Positions 1 to 8,558 of a DNA stretch of 64,000 nt are shown piece by piece (the stretch's first letter is position 1; every line of letters begins with the position of its first letter). The notes under the pieces were generated by a model. It did no database searches. It was not told the origin of the DNA and saw only the letters and a list, made by a program, of their open reading frames with translations. The DNA is from Pusillimonas sp. T7-7 (GTDB lineage Bacteria > Pseudomonadota > Gammaproteobacteria > Burkholderiales > Burkholderiaceae_B). The position numbers and the translations under genes are program-made. Location: positions 1 to 64,000 of the forward strand of contig NC_015458.1 of NCBI RefSeq assembly GCF_000209655.1, written 5' to 3'.

Positions 1-132
1 TACCGTGAGACTCCCCGAAAGACAAAGCAATTTGTGCAAGCGGCCCCATAAGGCTAATGAGTTCAGCGTATGATATTGTGCCTATTTATTCATTCTTAAG
101 CCAATTTGTCTTCCCTCAGGAGCGTCAGTCCG

Positions 133-1332
133 ATGTATGCCAGGAACGTATTTGAAGCGATCAGTCTCTTTCACGATGAACTGACAGCCTTGCGGCGCGA
201 CATCCACGCCCATCCTGAGCTTGGCTTCACAGAGCGGCGTACTTCAGATCTGGTCGCCAGCAGCCTGTCGGCGCTTGGATACCAGGTACATCGGAATATC
301 GGTAAAACAGGTGTGGTCGGGGTGCTCGAGGGCAGGCACAACACCAGCGGCCGCAGCATAGGCTTGCGTGCCGATATGGATGCTCTACCCATTCTGGAGC
401 AAAACGATGTAGCGCATGCGTCCACCTGTGCCGGCGTCATGCATGCCTGCGGTCACGACGGCCATACGGCAGTGCTATTGGGTGCGGCGCGCTATCTTGC
501 GGAAACCCGCAATTTTGACGGCCGGGTTGTGCTGATTTTTCAGCCGGCCGAAGAGGGGCTCGGTGGCGCCCAAGCCATGCTTGATGACGGTCTGTTCGAT
601 CGCTTTCATTGTGACGCCATTTATGGCCTGCATAACTGGCCAGGCTTGCCGGCAGGCGTGATCGGAGTGAATCCGGGCCCCATGATGGCGGCAGCCGACC
701 ATTTTGAAATCTACATCGAAGGCCGTGGCGGCCACGGCGCCCACCCCTATCAGACCAATGATCCGGTGGTTATTGCCGCACAGCTGATTACTGCCTTGCA
801 GACCGTGGTTTCCAGGAATGTACCGGCGCCCGACGCGGCGGTCATCACAGTGGCGGCCGTAAACGCCGGCAGTTTGCCGGCCATGAATATCATTCCGCGT
901 GATGCCCGCATGAGCGGTACGGTACGCACATTCAATCCTGTCGTGCAAGAACAGATTGTCAAGCGCATGCAAGAGCTTGTAGCAGGCATTGCTTCGGCAT
1001 TTGGCGCAAAAATAGAACTGAAATATCACCGCCTGTTTCCCGCCACCGTCAATACACCGGAGCACGCCGATTTTGTGGTTGACGTGGCCACCGAGCTGTT
1101 CGGCGCCGACAAGGTTGTTCCCAACCTCGTGCCGTCCATGGGTTCGGAGGATTTTTCCTTTATGCTGCAGGAACGGCCTGGCGCTTATTTCCGTCTGGGC
1201 CAGGGGGGAGCCGAATCCGGGCGTGTGCTACACAGCCCCGCCTTCGACTTTAATGATGCAGTAATACCCGTGGGTAGCGCCATGTTCTCCCGTCTGGTAG
1301 AACGCAGCATGCCGATCGATGGCGCCCACTAA
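133..1332 (+). CDS. M20-family amidohydrolase (hippurate hydrolase-like)
   Basis: Cytoplasmic metal-dependent amidohydrolase of the M20D group, which cleaves N-acyl amino acids or related amides; the substrate cannot be read from sequence. Visible: the M20 opening [10 protein letters not shown] (about residues 21-30), the metal-site motif CGHDGH (106-111), the catalytic and metal glutamates in FQPAEEG (about 137-143), a histidine in GLHNWP, and the C-terminal SMGSEDF motif. At 399 aa it has the family's normal length. I chose ATG 133 because AGGAG at 118-122 precedes it; an in-frame TTG lies at 106 without such a site. pyrC follows 28 bp downstream and may be co-transcribed. A paralogue sits at 29541-30743. 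Confidence 0.88.
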   Translation: MYARNVFEAISLFHDELTALRRDIHAHPELGFTERRTSDLVASSLSALGYQVHRNIGKTGVVGVLEGRHNTSGRSIGLRADMDALPILEQNDVAHASTCAGVMHACGHDGHTAVLLGAARYLAETRNFDGRVVLIFQPAEEGLGGAQAMLDDGLFDRFHCDAIYGLHNWPGLPAGVIGVNPGPMMAAADHFEIYIEGRGGHGAHPYQTNDPVVIAAQLITALQTVVSRNVPAPDAAVITVAAVNAGSLPAMNIIPRDARMSGTVRTFNPVVQEQIVKRMQELVAGIASAFGAKIELKYHRLFPATVNTPEHADFVVDVATELFGADKVVPNLVPSMGSEDFSFMLQERPGAYFRLGQGGAESGRVLHSPAFDFNDAVIPVGSAMFSRLVERSMPIDGAH

Positions 1333-1360
1333 CCTCACCCGACTCTTACACGAATGCCCA

Positions 1361-2425
1361 ATGAGCGTTGCAACTGAAAACCTGACTATTACCCGCCCGG
1401 ACGACTGGCACCTGCATTTGCGCGATGGCGCTGTGTTGGACTCTGTTGTTGTGCATACGGCACAGCAATTTGCTCGTGCCATCATCATGCCAAATCTGAA
1501 GCCGCCCGTGACAACTACCGAGCTTGCATTGGCCTACCGCGAACGCATTGTTGCAGCGCTGGAGCGGGCGGGCGTGGAACCGGGCCGCTTCACGCCGTTG
1601 ATGACGCTGTATCTGACCGACAATACTCGCGCCGACGAAGTGCGGCGCGCGAGCGAGTCCGGTTTGGTGCACGGAATCAAGCTTTATCCCGCAGGAGCAA
1701 CCACCAACTCGGATGCTGGTGTAACTGATTTGCTGGGCCGTTGTACTGAAGCCCTTGAAGCCATGCAGCAGAGCGGCATGCCGCTATTGGTGCATGGCGA
1801 GGTCACTGATCCCGACGTAGATCTGTTTGATCGCGAGGCGGTATTCATTGAGCGGGTCATGCAGCCTTTGCGGCGCGCTTTTCCCGAGCTGAAGGTGGTT
1901 TTCGAGCATTTGACCACACAAGACGGCGTCCAGTATGTGCAACAGGCCGATGGCCCGGTGGCTGCCACCATTACCGCGCATCATCTGCTGTATAACCGCA
2001 ATGCCCTGTTCCAGGGCGGCGTACGCCCGCATTGGTATTGCCTGCCGGTGCTCAAGCGCGAAAAACACAGGCAGGCCCTTCTGGCAGCGGCCACCAGCGG
2101 GTCTGGGCGTTTCTTTCTGGGCACCGACAGCGCTCCCCATCCGAAAGGTCTGAAAGAAAACGCATGCGGCTGCGCCGGGTGCTATACCGCCCTGCATGCC
2201 ATGGAACTGTATGCGTCCGCCTTTGAATCCGTCGGCAAGCTTGATCAGCTGGAGGCTTTTGCAAGCCTGAACGGGCCTGCGTTTTATGGGCTGCCCGTGA
2301 ATCAGGGCAAGTTGGTCTTGCAGCGTGCTGCTTATGTCATTCCGCAAGAGCTGCCACTGGCCGACTCTACCGTCGTGCCGCTGGCGGCAGGCGAATCGCT
2401 GGGCTGGAAGGTGTTGGCCGACTAG
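1361..2425 (+). CDS. pyrC: Dihydroorotase, class II (PyrC)
   Basis: Zinc enzyme of pyrimidine synthesis that cyclises N-carbamoyl-L-aspartate to dihydroorotate. The 354-aa protein follows the E. coli PyrC pattern throughout: [12 protein letters not shown] with the HxH metal pair (about residues 12-23), [12 protein letters not shown] containing the lysine expected to be carboxylated (about K107), [15 protein letters not shown], and [10 protein letters not shown] near the C-terminal catalytic aspartate. It also has the CGCAGC cysteine patch typical of this class. ATG 1361 gives a start that matches the family; an upstream in-frame ATG at 1319 lies inside the preceding amidohydrolase gene. It converges on uup. 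Confidence 0.96.
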   Translation: MSVATENLTITRPDDWHLHLRDGAVLDSVVVHTAQQFARAIIMPNLKPPVTTTELALAYRERIVAALERAGVEPGRFTPLMTLYLTDNTRADEVRRASESGLVHGIKLYPAGATTNSDAGVTDLLGRCTEALEAMQQSGMPLLVHGEVTDPDVDLFDREAVFIERVMQPLRRAFPELKVVFEHLTTQDGVQYVQQADGPVAATITAHHLLYNRNALFQGGVRPHWYCLPVLKREKHRQALLAAATSGSGRFFLGTDSAPHPKGLKENACGCAGCYTALHAMELYASAFESVGKLDQLEAFASLNGPAFYGLPVNQGKLVLQRAAYVIPQELPLADSTVVPLAAGESLGWKVLAD

Positions 2426-2451
2426 GGCCTGTTGACAGGCCTCTGGCCAGA

Positions 2452-4251
2452 TCAGCTGTCGTTTTTCTTTTCTTCCAGCATTTCCCAGCGCGCAAAGAGT
2501 TCATTGAGCTTCTCTTCAAGGACGTGCAACTGCTGGTTGATGGCGTCGACCTCATCGGGCGCATCACGATAAAGACTGCCGTCCGCCAGCCGGCTGGCCA
2601 GGCCCGATTGCTCGGATTCCAGTTCGGCAATGGCATTGGGTATGCCTTCCAGTTCGGTCAGTTCCCATGATGTGATGCGCGATTTCCGGATCGGCTTGGG
2701 TCGTTCTGCCGGAGCGTCCTTTTTTCTGCTTTTTTCTTCGCCAGTGTCGGGCTGTGCGGGGCGCTGGGCCAGCCATTCATCATAGCCGCCTACGTATTCC
2801 TGCCAGTGTCCATTGCCTTCGGCCGCCAAGGTTTGAGTGACCACATTGTTGAGGAATTCCCGGTCGTGGCTGACCAGCAGCACGGTGCCGGGGTAGTTCT
2901 GGAGCAGCTCTTCGAGCAGTTCCAGTGTTTCTATGTCCAGGTCGTTGGTGGGTTCGTCAAGTACCAGCACATTGGTGGGCCGTGCGAACATCCGTGCCAG
3001 CACCAGCCGGGCCCGCTCGCCGCCAGACAGACTTTGTACTGGCGAGTGCGCCCGCGCGGGCGAAAACAGGAAGTCTTCCAGATAGCTCATGACATGCTTG
3101 CGCTGATCGCCGATTTCGACCCACTCGCTGCCAGGATTGATGGTGTCGATCAGCGTTGCGTTTTCATCCAGCTGGGCGCGCATCTGGTCGAAATAACCGA
3201 CGGTCAGGTTAACGCCCAGGCGCACCGTGCCGCTGCTGGGCTGGAGTTTTCCCAAAATGACTTTGAGCAATGTCGTCTTGCCGGCGCCGTTGGGGCCAAT
3301 CAGCCCGATGCGGTCTTTGCGCAGAATGGCGGTGGACAGATCGTGAATGATGGTCTTGTCGCCATAGCGATGCGTTACATGTTCCAGCTCGGCCACCAGC
3401 TTGCCGGAGCGCTGTCCTTCGGCGACCGCCAGATTCACATTGCCTTGCCGCTCACGCCGGGATATGCGTTCGCGTCGCAGCTCTTCCAGGCGGCGTACGC
3501 GCCCTTCATTACGAGTGCGGCGCGCCTCTACACCCTGACGTATCCAGGCTTCTTCCTGCGCCAGCACTTTATCGAACTTGGCGTTTTGCTGCTTCTCTGC
3601 TTCCAGCCATTCGGTCTTGCGCTGCTGCCATTGAGTGAAGTTGCCCGGAAAGCTGAAGAGCTTGCCCCGGTCAAGTTCGACAATGCGCGTTGCCACCACA
3701 TCCAGAAAGCGGCGATCATGGGTGATGATGACGACGCTGCATGAGGTATTGAGCAGCAGATTTTCGAGCCAGGCAATGCCAATGAAGTCCAGGTGGTTGG
3801 TGGGTTCATCGAGCAGCAGCAGGTCGGGTTCATCGGCCAGTGCTCTGGCCAGGGCCACACGCTTGCGGTTTCCGCCCGAAAGTCCGTCAATGCGGTCGTC
3901 CGGATTCAGACCCAGCTTTTCAAGCAGGGCCTGCACCCGGGAAGGGCGAGCCCAGTCTTCGCTTTCGGAGGTGTCCGGGCACAGTGTTTCAAAAATACTC
4001 AGGCTGTTGTCCAGATCGGGTTCCTGCTCCACGGTGGCGATCTTGAGGCCGCCCAGGCGCATCAGGTCGCCGTCGTCGAGCAGTGTGCGGCCGTCGAGTA
4101 CCTTCAGCAAGGAAGACTTGCCTGCACCGTTGCGGCCAATCAGACCTATGCGCTCGCCAGGTTGTATTGCAAAATCAGTGTGGTCGAGCAAAGGGTGGTG
4201 CCCATAGGCAAGCTGTGCGTTGCTTAGGGTAATGAGCGTGGTGGCGGCCAT
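2452..4251 (-). CDS. uup: ABC-F ATPase (Uup-like)
   Basis: Soluble ATPase with two ABC domains and no membrane segments, of the ABC-F class that acts on ribosomes; Uup is also linked to ribosome assembly and transposon excision. Domain 1 has Walker A GRNGAGKSS (residues 39-47), signature LSGGNRKR (124-131) and Walker B LLLLDEPTNHLD. Domain 2 has GPNGAGKTT (319-327), signature LSGGERAR (408-415) and LVLDEPTNDLD. The linker (about 205-270) is charged and probably helical, as in ABC-F proteins. The C-terminal 100 residues are basic then heptad-like, matching the Uup coiled-coil DNA-binding tail. The 599-aa length is usual. It is transcribed away from rnpB. Confidence 0.92.
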   Translation of the reverse strand: MAATTLITLSNAQLAYGHHPLLDHTDFAIQPGERIGLIGRNGAGKSSLLKVLDGRTLLDDGDLMRLGGLKIATVEQEPDLDNSLSIFETLCPDTSESEDWARPSRVQALLEKLGLNPDDRIDGLSGGNRKRVALARALADEPDLLLLDEPTNHLDFIGIAWLENLLLNTSCSVVIITHDRRFLDVVATRIVELDRGKLFSFPGNFTQWQQRKTEWLEAEKQQNAKFDKVLAQEEAWIRQGVEARRTRNEGRVRRLEELRRERISRRERQGNVNLAVAEGQRSGKLVAELEHVTHRYGDKTIIHDLSTAILRKDRIGLIGPNGAGKTTLLKVILGKLQPSSGTVRLGVNLTVGYFDQMRAQLDENATLIDTINPGSEWVEIGDQRKHVMSYLEDFLFSPARAHSPVQSLSGGERARLVLARMFARPTNVLVLDEPTNDLDIETLELLEELLQNYPGTVLLVSHDREFLNNVVTQTLAAEGNGHWQEYVGGYDEWLAQRPAQPDTGEEKSRKKDAPAERPKPIRKSRITSWELTELEGIPNAIAELESEQSGLASRLADGSLYRDAPDEVDAINQQLHVLEEKLNELFARWEMLEEKKNDS

Positions 4252-4304
4252 AAAAAAGAAATACCTGTAATGCGCGAATCAAGAAAGTCTCTATTGTCGC
4301 AGGT

Positions 4305-4310
4305 TACAAT
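4305..4310 (+). promoter_or_regulatory. -10 element of rnpB promoter
   Basis: TACAAT lies 6 bp before the predicted 5' end of the RNase P RNA at 4317, the expected distance for transcription start. I see no convincing -35 hexamer at 16-18 bp, so the assignment rests on the -10 and its position. Confidence 0.5.
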
Positions 4311-4316
4311 GCACAG

Positions 4317-4727
4317 GTGAGGCAGGTCGGGCAATCGCGGTGTCTTCAGACATCGAGGAAGGTCCGGACTCCACAGGGCAGGGTAGCGGCTAACGGCCGT
4401 CCGGCAAGGGCATGTGCATTGTGCATGACCAAGCCGAGGACTAGGGCCACAGAGACGAGTCTGCCGCGAGGGCATGTATAGCATGCATCGACACGGCCAT
4501 CTCCGTGTTGTGCAGCCGGCTTGCCGGTTGCGTCGCGGCAGGGTGAAACGCGGCAACCTCTACCCGGAGCAACATCAAATAGGCATGCGCAGGCTTAGGC
4601 CCGAAGGGCGGCTCGCCCCAGCATGCGGGTAGATGGCTAGAGTGACGCAGCAATGCGCCACCCAGAGGAATGATTGCCCGCCGGGTTTGCTCGGCGTACA
4701 GAATCCGGCCTACAGACCTGTCTCACC
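4317..4727 (+). ncRNA. rnpB: RNase P RNA, bacterial class A
   Basis: Catalytic RNA that removes 5' leaders from pre-tRNAs. Recognised from conserved core blocks in order: GAGGAAGGTCCGGACTCC followed by ACAGGGCAGG near the 5' third, the purine-rich GGGTGAAACG block, ACCCGGAGCAA..CAAATAGG, and AGAGGAATGATTGCCCG near the 3' end. The outermost 5' (4317-4328) and 3' (4715-4726) strands are exactly complementary over 12 bp, forming the P1 stem. A run of T follows at 4730-4736, so P1 plus this run can act as terminator. It lies between uup (opposite strand) and mraZ. Confidence 0.96.
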
Positions 4728-4741
4728 TCTTTTTTTGTCCC

Positions 4742-4774
4742 GTAAGGCGCGCTCTCCGAGATCACGCGCCTTAC
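4742..4774. terminator. 10-bp hairpin between rnpB and mraZ
   Basis: Perfect inverted repeat, GTAAGGCGCG at 4742-4751 and CGCGCCTTAC at 4765-4774, with a 13-nt loop. No long T run follows on the + strand, though the T run ending rnpB lies just upstream. It probably backs up termination before the mra promoter. The stretch 4775-4938 that follows is AT-rich and holds no gene I can support. Confidence 0.45.
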
Positions 4775-4938
4775 TTGTCAACAAATGCAAATAAATTCTC
4801 CACTTGCCTGCCTGTCTTCTGACAAAGGACTTGCAGTTGCTTCGCCAATTTCTTGATTTATCTACATATTTTTTTTCTTCAGCCTCTCTAAAACGGCGCT
4901 AAGTGCTTGTTGTAATTGAAAAAATTGCAACTTTGCGC

Positions 4939-4967
4939 TTGACCTCTTGCATTCAATCCCTTAGAGT
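4939..4967 (+). promoter_or_regulatory. Promoter of the dcw cluster (Pmra)
   Basis: TTGACC at 4939-4944, a 17-bp spacer, and TAGAGT at 4962-4967 form a sigma-70-type promoter 43 bp upstream of the chosen mraZ start. The first MraZ box starts inside the -10, so bound MraZ would block polymerase. Confidence 0.7.
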
Positions 4968-5001
4968 GGGGAAAAGTAGGTTTTTGTGCAAAAAAGTGGG
5001 G
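4966..5001 (+). promoter_or_regulatory. MraZ operator: four boxes at 10-bp spacing
   Basis: Hexamers begin exactly every 10 bp: GTGGGG (4966), GTAGGT (4976), GTGCAA (4986), GTGGGG (4996), each separated by four A or four T. MraZ is known to bind tandem GTGGG-type repeats one helical turn apart upstream of its own gene. Boxes 1 and 4 are canonical, box 2 is weaker, box 3 is degenerate. The array runs from the -10 almost to the start codon, so autorepression is the likely logic. Confidence 0.78.
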
Positions 5002-5009
5002 AAAAAATA

Positions 5010-5438
5010 GTGTTTCAGGGTTGCAGCGCACTCACGCTAGATGCCAAGGGTCGGATGTCCATTCCGACCCGGCATCGCGACGCGCTCGTTTCGCAGGTTG
5101 AGGGGCGTCTTACCCTTACCCGCCACCCTGATGGCTGTCTGCTTGTTTATCCCCGCTCGGTGTGGGAAAAAAAGCGCGAGCAGATTGCTGCTTTCCCAAT
5201 GTCGGCTCGTCCATTGCAGCGTCTTTTGCTGGGTAATGCGCAGGATGTCGACATGGACGGATCCGGCCGGATACTGGTCTCGCCCGAGCTGCGTGCGGCA
5301 ACGGGCCTGACTCGCGAAGTCATGCTGTTGGGAATGGGTAGTCATTTCGAATTGTGGGATAGCGCCGAGTGGGCGCGCCGCGAAGCCGAAGATCTGGCCA
5401 AAGGCATGCCTGAGGTTTTGGAAACCTTTTCATTCTGA
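5010..5438 (+). CDS. mraZ: Transcriptional regulator MraZ
   Basis: DNA-binding regulator of the dcw cluster, built of two AbrB/SpoVT-like halves. Each half carries the family signature: DAKGRMSIP (about residues 11-19) and [10 protein letters not shown] (about 83-92). GTG 5010 gives a 142-aa protein starting VFQGCSAL, matching the usual MraZ start. An in-frame GTG at 4986 lies inside the operator array and would add eight atypical residues, so I rejected it. GTGGGG at 4996-5001 can double as ribosome-binding site, 8 nt before the start. The binding boxes upstream suggest autorepression. Confidence 0.93.
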   Translation: MFQGCSALTLDAKGRMSIPTRHRDALVSQVEGRLTLTRHPDGCLLVYPRSVWEKKREQIAAFPMSARPLQRLLLGNAQDVDMDGSGRILVSPELRAATGLTREVMLLGMGSHFELWDSAEWARREAEDLAKGMPEVLETFSF

Positions 5439-5446
5439 ACCCGACT

Positions 5447-6520
5447 ATGGAGTTTTCGCATCGACCCGTACTGCTGGAGCCTACGGTTAACGCCCTCGTT
5501 GACCCAGGCTTTGGTGTCAAGGGCAAGCGCAGTCAGATGCGGGATGATTCGCAGGCTTTGGCTGACGGGGTGTTTGTAGATGGAACTTTTGGCAGGGGCG
5601 GACATAGTCGATTGCTATTGTCGCGCTTGTCGCCAGACGCAAAGTTGGTGGTTTTTGACAAGGACCCGGAAGCTATTGCCGCAGCTCAGGCCTTGCGGCA
5701 AGAAGATGAAAGGGTTGTTGTAGTGCATAGCGGTTTTGCAAACATGCCGGCGCAGTTGCAGGCGCTGGGCATCACCGAGGTGAATGGAGTAATGCTTGAT
5801 TTGGGGATTTCATCTCCTCAGATCGACGATGCCAGCAGGGGGTTTTCGTTTATGCGCGAAGGCCCGCTGGATATGCGTATGGATACAAGCAGTGGACTCA
5901 CCGCTGCGCAATGGTTGGCTCAGGTCGACATTGATGAATTAAAGGAGGTCATAGCTAAATATGGCGAAGAACGGTTTGCTTTCCAGATTGCAAAGGCGGT
6001 TATTGCTCGCCGCGAATCCAGGCCGCTGCGTACAACGCTCGACCTCGCCGAGCTCGTCGCCAGTGTTGTCCGTACGCGCGAGAAGGGTCAACACCCGGCC
6101 ACTCGCACCTTTCAAGCTATACGGATTTACCTCAATCAAGAGCTCCAGGAGCTCGCGCTCGCCCTCGCGGCAGTTTTAAGAGTCTTGGCCCCAGGAGGGC
6201 GTTTGGCAGTGATCAGTTTTCATTCTCTTGAAGACCGCATGGTCAAGCAGTGCATCGCGGCGGCGTCCCGGCCTGCTGCCGTGCATGCTCGCCTGCCCAT
6301 TCTCGAGAAAGACATGCCGCAGCCCATACTTAATTCCCTGGGTCGCATATTGCCTACGGAACAAGAGTCCAAAGAAAATGTTCGTGCCAGATCCGCAGTA
6401 CTAAGAGTGGCCGAGCGTACCTCTACCCCTTTACCGCCCGATCAGGGCGCTTCCTTTATCACGGCAATGAATCTGGTGTCTGGGTCAGCCCGGGCGCATG
6501 CCAGAAAGGGGCGCAAGTAA
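5447..6520 (+). CDS. rsmH: 16S rRNA (cytosine1402-N4)-methyltransferase RsmH
   Basis: SAM-dependent methyltransferase (formerly MraW) that modifies C1402 in the ribosomal P site. Visible motifs: [13 protein letters not shown] at the N-terminus, SAM-binding [11 protein letters not shown] (about residues 44-54), [36 protein letters not shown] and ISFHSLEDR. Compared with E. coli the N-terminal part has about 20 extra residues before the SAM motif, as I recall for Bordetella homologues. The 357-aa gene starts 8 bp after mraZ and its TAA shares a base with the ftsL ATG. Confidence 0.95.
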   Translation: MEFSHRPVLLEPTVNALVDPGFGVKGKRSQMRDDSQALADGVFVDGTFGRGGHSRLLLSRLSPDAKLVVFDKDPEAIAAAQALRQEDERVVVVHSGFANMPAQLQALGITEVNGVMLDLGISSPQIDDASRGFSFMREGPLDMRMDTSSGLTAAQWLAQVDIDELKEVIAKYGEERFAFQIAKAVIARRESRPLRTTLDLAELVASVVRTREKGQHPATRTFQAIRIYLNQELQELALALAAVLRVLAPGGRLAVISFHSLEDRMVKQCIAAASRPAAVHARLPILEKDMPQPILNSLGRILPTEQESKENVRARSAVLRVAERTSTPLPPDQGASFITAMNLVSGSARAHARKGRK

Positions 6521-6825
6521 TGGGCCGCCTGATCGTTATTTGCGCAGTTTTGCTTATGGTGTCGGCGCTGTCTTTGGTCACTGCCCGTTTTCAGTCTCGC
6601 GAATTGTTTGTCCGGGTTGATCGTTTGGAAGACAAGGCCAGGGATCTTGATACCGACTGGCGCCGCCTGCAGCTCGAACGAGCCGAGCTTGCTCGCAATG
6701 CCCGTATTGACCACCTTGCCCGTCAAGATCTGAAAATGGTGTCGACCTCGCCTGACATGACGCTATATATGAAAGGGTCTGCCAGCAATGTGACGCAGCC
6801 TTCCGAAGACGGAGGGCTGCCATGA
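6520..6825 (+). CDS. ftsL: Cell division protein FtsL
   Basis: Small bitopic protein of the FtsQ-FtsL-FtsB complex that activates septal peptidoglycan synthesis. The 101-aa product has a very short cytoplasmic start, one membrane helix (about residues 3-22), then a periplasmic coiled coil with leucine heptads (about 30-70). Sequence conservation in FtsL is low; the call rests on this architecture, size and position between rsmH and ftsI. It overlaps both neighbours (1 bp and 4 bp). Confidence 0.92.
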   Translation: MGRLIVICAVLLMVSALSLVTARFQSRELFVRVDRLEDKARDLDTDWRRLQLERAELARNARIDHLARQDLKMVSTSPDMTLYMKGSASNVTQPSEDGGLP

Positions 6826-8558
6826 AACGCGTACGGTTCTTCGATAGCCCGGTCCTGAGTGTGCAAATGCCTTTGTGGCGTTCGCGTCTTGTGCTGATCT
6901 TGCTGACGCTGGGTTTTGTCGCATTGGGCGTCAAGGCCCTGTATTTACAGGGGCTGTCCACCGAATTCCTGCAACAGCAAGGCGAGCGCCGTTACGAGCG
7001 CAATCTGGTTTTGCCTGCAACACGCGGGAAAATTTTTGATCGCAGTGGTTCGGTGGTTTTGGCATCCAGCGTTCCCGTGCGCGCCATTTGGGCGATTCCG
7101 GAAGATACCCGCAAGGCAACGGATCAGCAGATCCAGCAAATTGGTAATTTGCTCGATATGTCAGTGAAGGACATCAAGGGCAGACTGGTCGACGAGGACA
7201 AGAACTTTGTTTACGTCAAGCGCCAAGTGTCGGTGAGCATCGCCGATCAAATCAAGGCCTTGAAGGTGCCGGGTTTCCATCAGCAGGTCGAGATGCGCCG
7301 TTTTTACCCCGAGGGGGACGTGACTGCGCACGTGATCGGATTCACCAATATCGAAGATAAGGGTATAGAAGGCGTTGAGCTGGCCTTTAATGAAGAACTG
7401 TCAGGCCGGCCTGGGTCGCGTAATGTCATTAAAGACCGCCTGGGTCGGGTGATTGAGGACGTGCGGGCCATAGTGCCGCCTGTCGATGGCCAGGACCTGA
7501 TGCTGTCGATCGACAGCGGTCTGCAGTTTGATATGTATTCTGCCCTGAAGAAAGCCTTGGCCGAGCATAAAGCCAAGGCGGCTGCAGGAGTGGTCATCGA
7601 CGCGCGTACCGGAGAGATCCTGGCTCTGGTCAATCTGCCGACCTACGACCCCAACGATCGGGACGACCGCAAAGGGGCTGCGCTGCGCAATCGGGCACTG
7701 ACCGATACGTTCGAGCCAGGTTCAATCATGAAGCCTTTTACCGCTGCACTGGCTCTTGATATCAATCGTATTACCACCTCTACTTTGTTTGATACCGGAA
7801 ATGGCCGTTATCGCTATCAAGGCTCCACGATTTCCGACGTAAGCCGCAACGGCACGCTGAACGTAGCGGGCATATTGCGACGCTCAAGCAATATCGGCAT
7901 GACCATGATTTCGGAGCAACTGACGTCACAAGAGATGTGGAACAACTTTACCGAACTGGGTTTTGGTCGTGCGCCACAAGCGAATTTTCCGGGTATGGCT
8001 TCGGGCCGCATGCGGCCTTGGGAGCGCTGGAGGCCGATAGAGCGCGCCACCATGGCATACGGTTATGGCATGTCGGTGTCACTGCTGCAAATTGCACACG
8101 CCTATACCACCTTTGCCCGTAATGGCGACATGGTGTCGCTGACCTTGCTCAAGCGCTCCGGCAAGCCAACCAGCGTACAAGTTTATTCCCCTAAAGTGAC
8201 TGGCCAGATTCGTTCCATGCTGGAAGCGGCGGCGGGCCCTGATGGCGCCAAGTTGGCGCAGGTGCAGGGGTATCGGGTTGCCGGCAAAAGCGGTACAGCA
8301 AGAAAAATTGTCGATGGTAAATACAGTACGTCGCTTTATCGCAGTTCATTTGTCGGCTTTGCTCCGGTTTCGGATCCACGCATCGTGGTGGCTGTGACCA
8401 TCGACGAGCCTCACTCCAATGGTTATTACGGGGGCCGTGTGGCGGCTCCGGTGTTTTCCAATGTGGTGGCCAGCAGCTTGCGGCGCCTGGGCGTACAGCC
8501 TGATGCGCCTATCGAGTCGCTGGTAGCTGCCAGTGCGAATGGGGAGCGCCAGCCATGA
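6822..8558 (+). CDS. ftsI: Peptidoglycan transpeptidase FtsI (PBP3)
   Basis: Septum-specific class B penicillin-binding protein that cross-links peptidoglycan, working with FtsW. Order: short cytoplasmic tail, membrane anchor (about residues 19-42), dimerisation/pedestal domain (about 60-220), transpeptidase domain (about 250-555). The active-site motifs are all present: SIMK with nucleophile S301, SSN at 355-357 and KSGT at 489-492. Its 578-aa length is normal. It overlaps ftsL by 4 bp and murEF by 4 bp. Confidence 0.96.
   Translation: MKRVRFFDSPVLSVQMPLWRSRLVLILLTLGFVALGVKALYLQGLSTEFLQQQGERRYERNLVLPATRGKIFDRSGSVVLASSVPVRAIWAIPEDTRKATDQQIQQIGNLLDMSVKDIKGRLVDEDKNFVYVKRQVSVSIADQIKALKVPGFHQQVEMRRFYPEGDVTAHVIGFTNIEDKGIEGVELAFNEELSGRPGSRNVIKDRLGRVIEDVRAIVPPVDGQDLMLSIDSGLQFDMYSALKKALAEHKAKAAAGVVIDARTGEILALVNLPTYDPNDRDDRKGAALRNRALTDTFEPGSIMKPFTAALALDINRITTSTLFDTGNGRYRYQGSTISDVSRNGTLNVAGILRRSSNIGMTMISEQLTSQEMWNNFTELGFGRAPQANFPGMASGRMRPWERWRPIERATMAYGYGMSVSLLQIAHAYTTFARNGDMVSLTLLKRSGKPTSVQVYSPKVTGQIRSMLEAAAGPDGAKLAQVQGYRVAGKSGTARKIVDGKYSTSLYRSSFVGFAPVSDPRIVVAVTIDEPHSNGYYGGRVAAPVFSNVVASSLRRLGVQPDAPIESLVAASANGERQP

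Noticed and set aside
106..132. TTG start for the first amidohydrolase
   Set aside because: No ribosome-binding site precedes it; ATG 133 has AGGAG and matches the family start.
2806..3744. 312-codon frame opposite uup
   Set aside because: Shadow of the strongly supported ABC-F gene.
4986..5009. GTG 4986 as mraZ start
   Set aside because: It lies inside the MraZ operator array and adds residues not seen in MraZ proteins.
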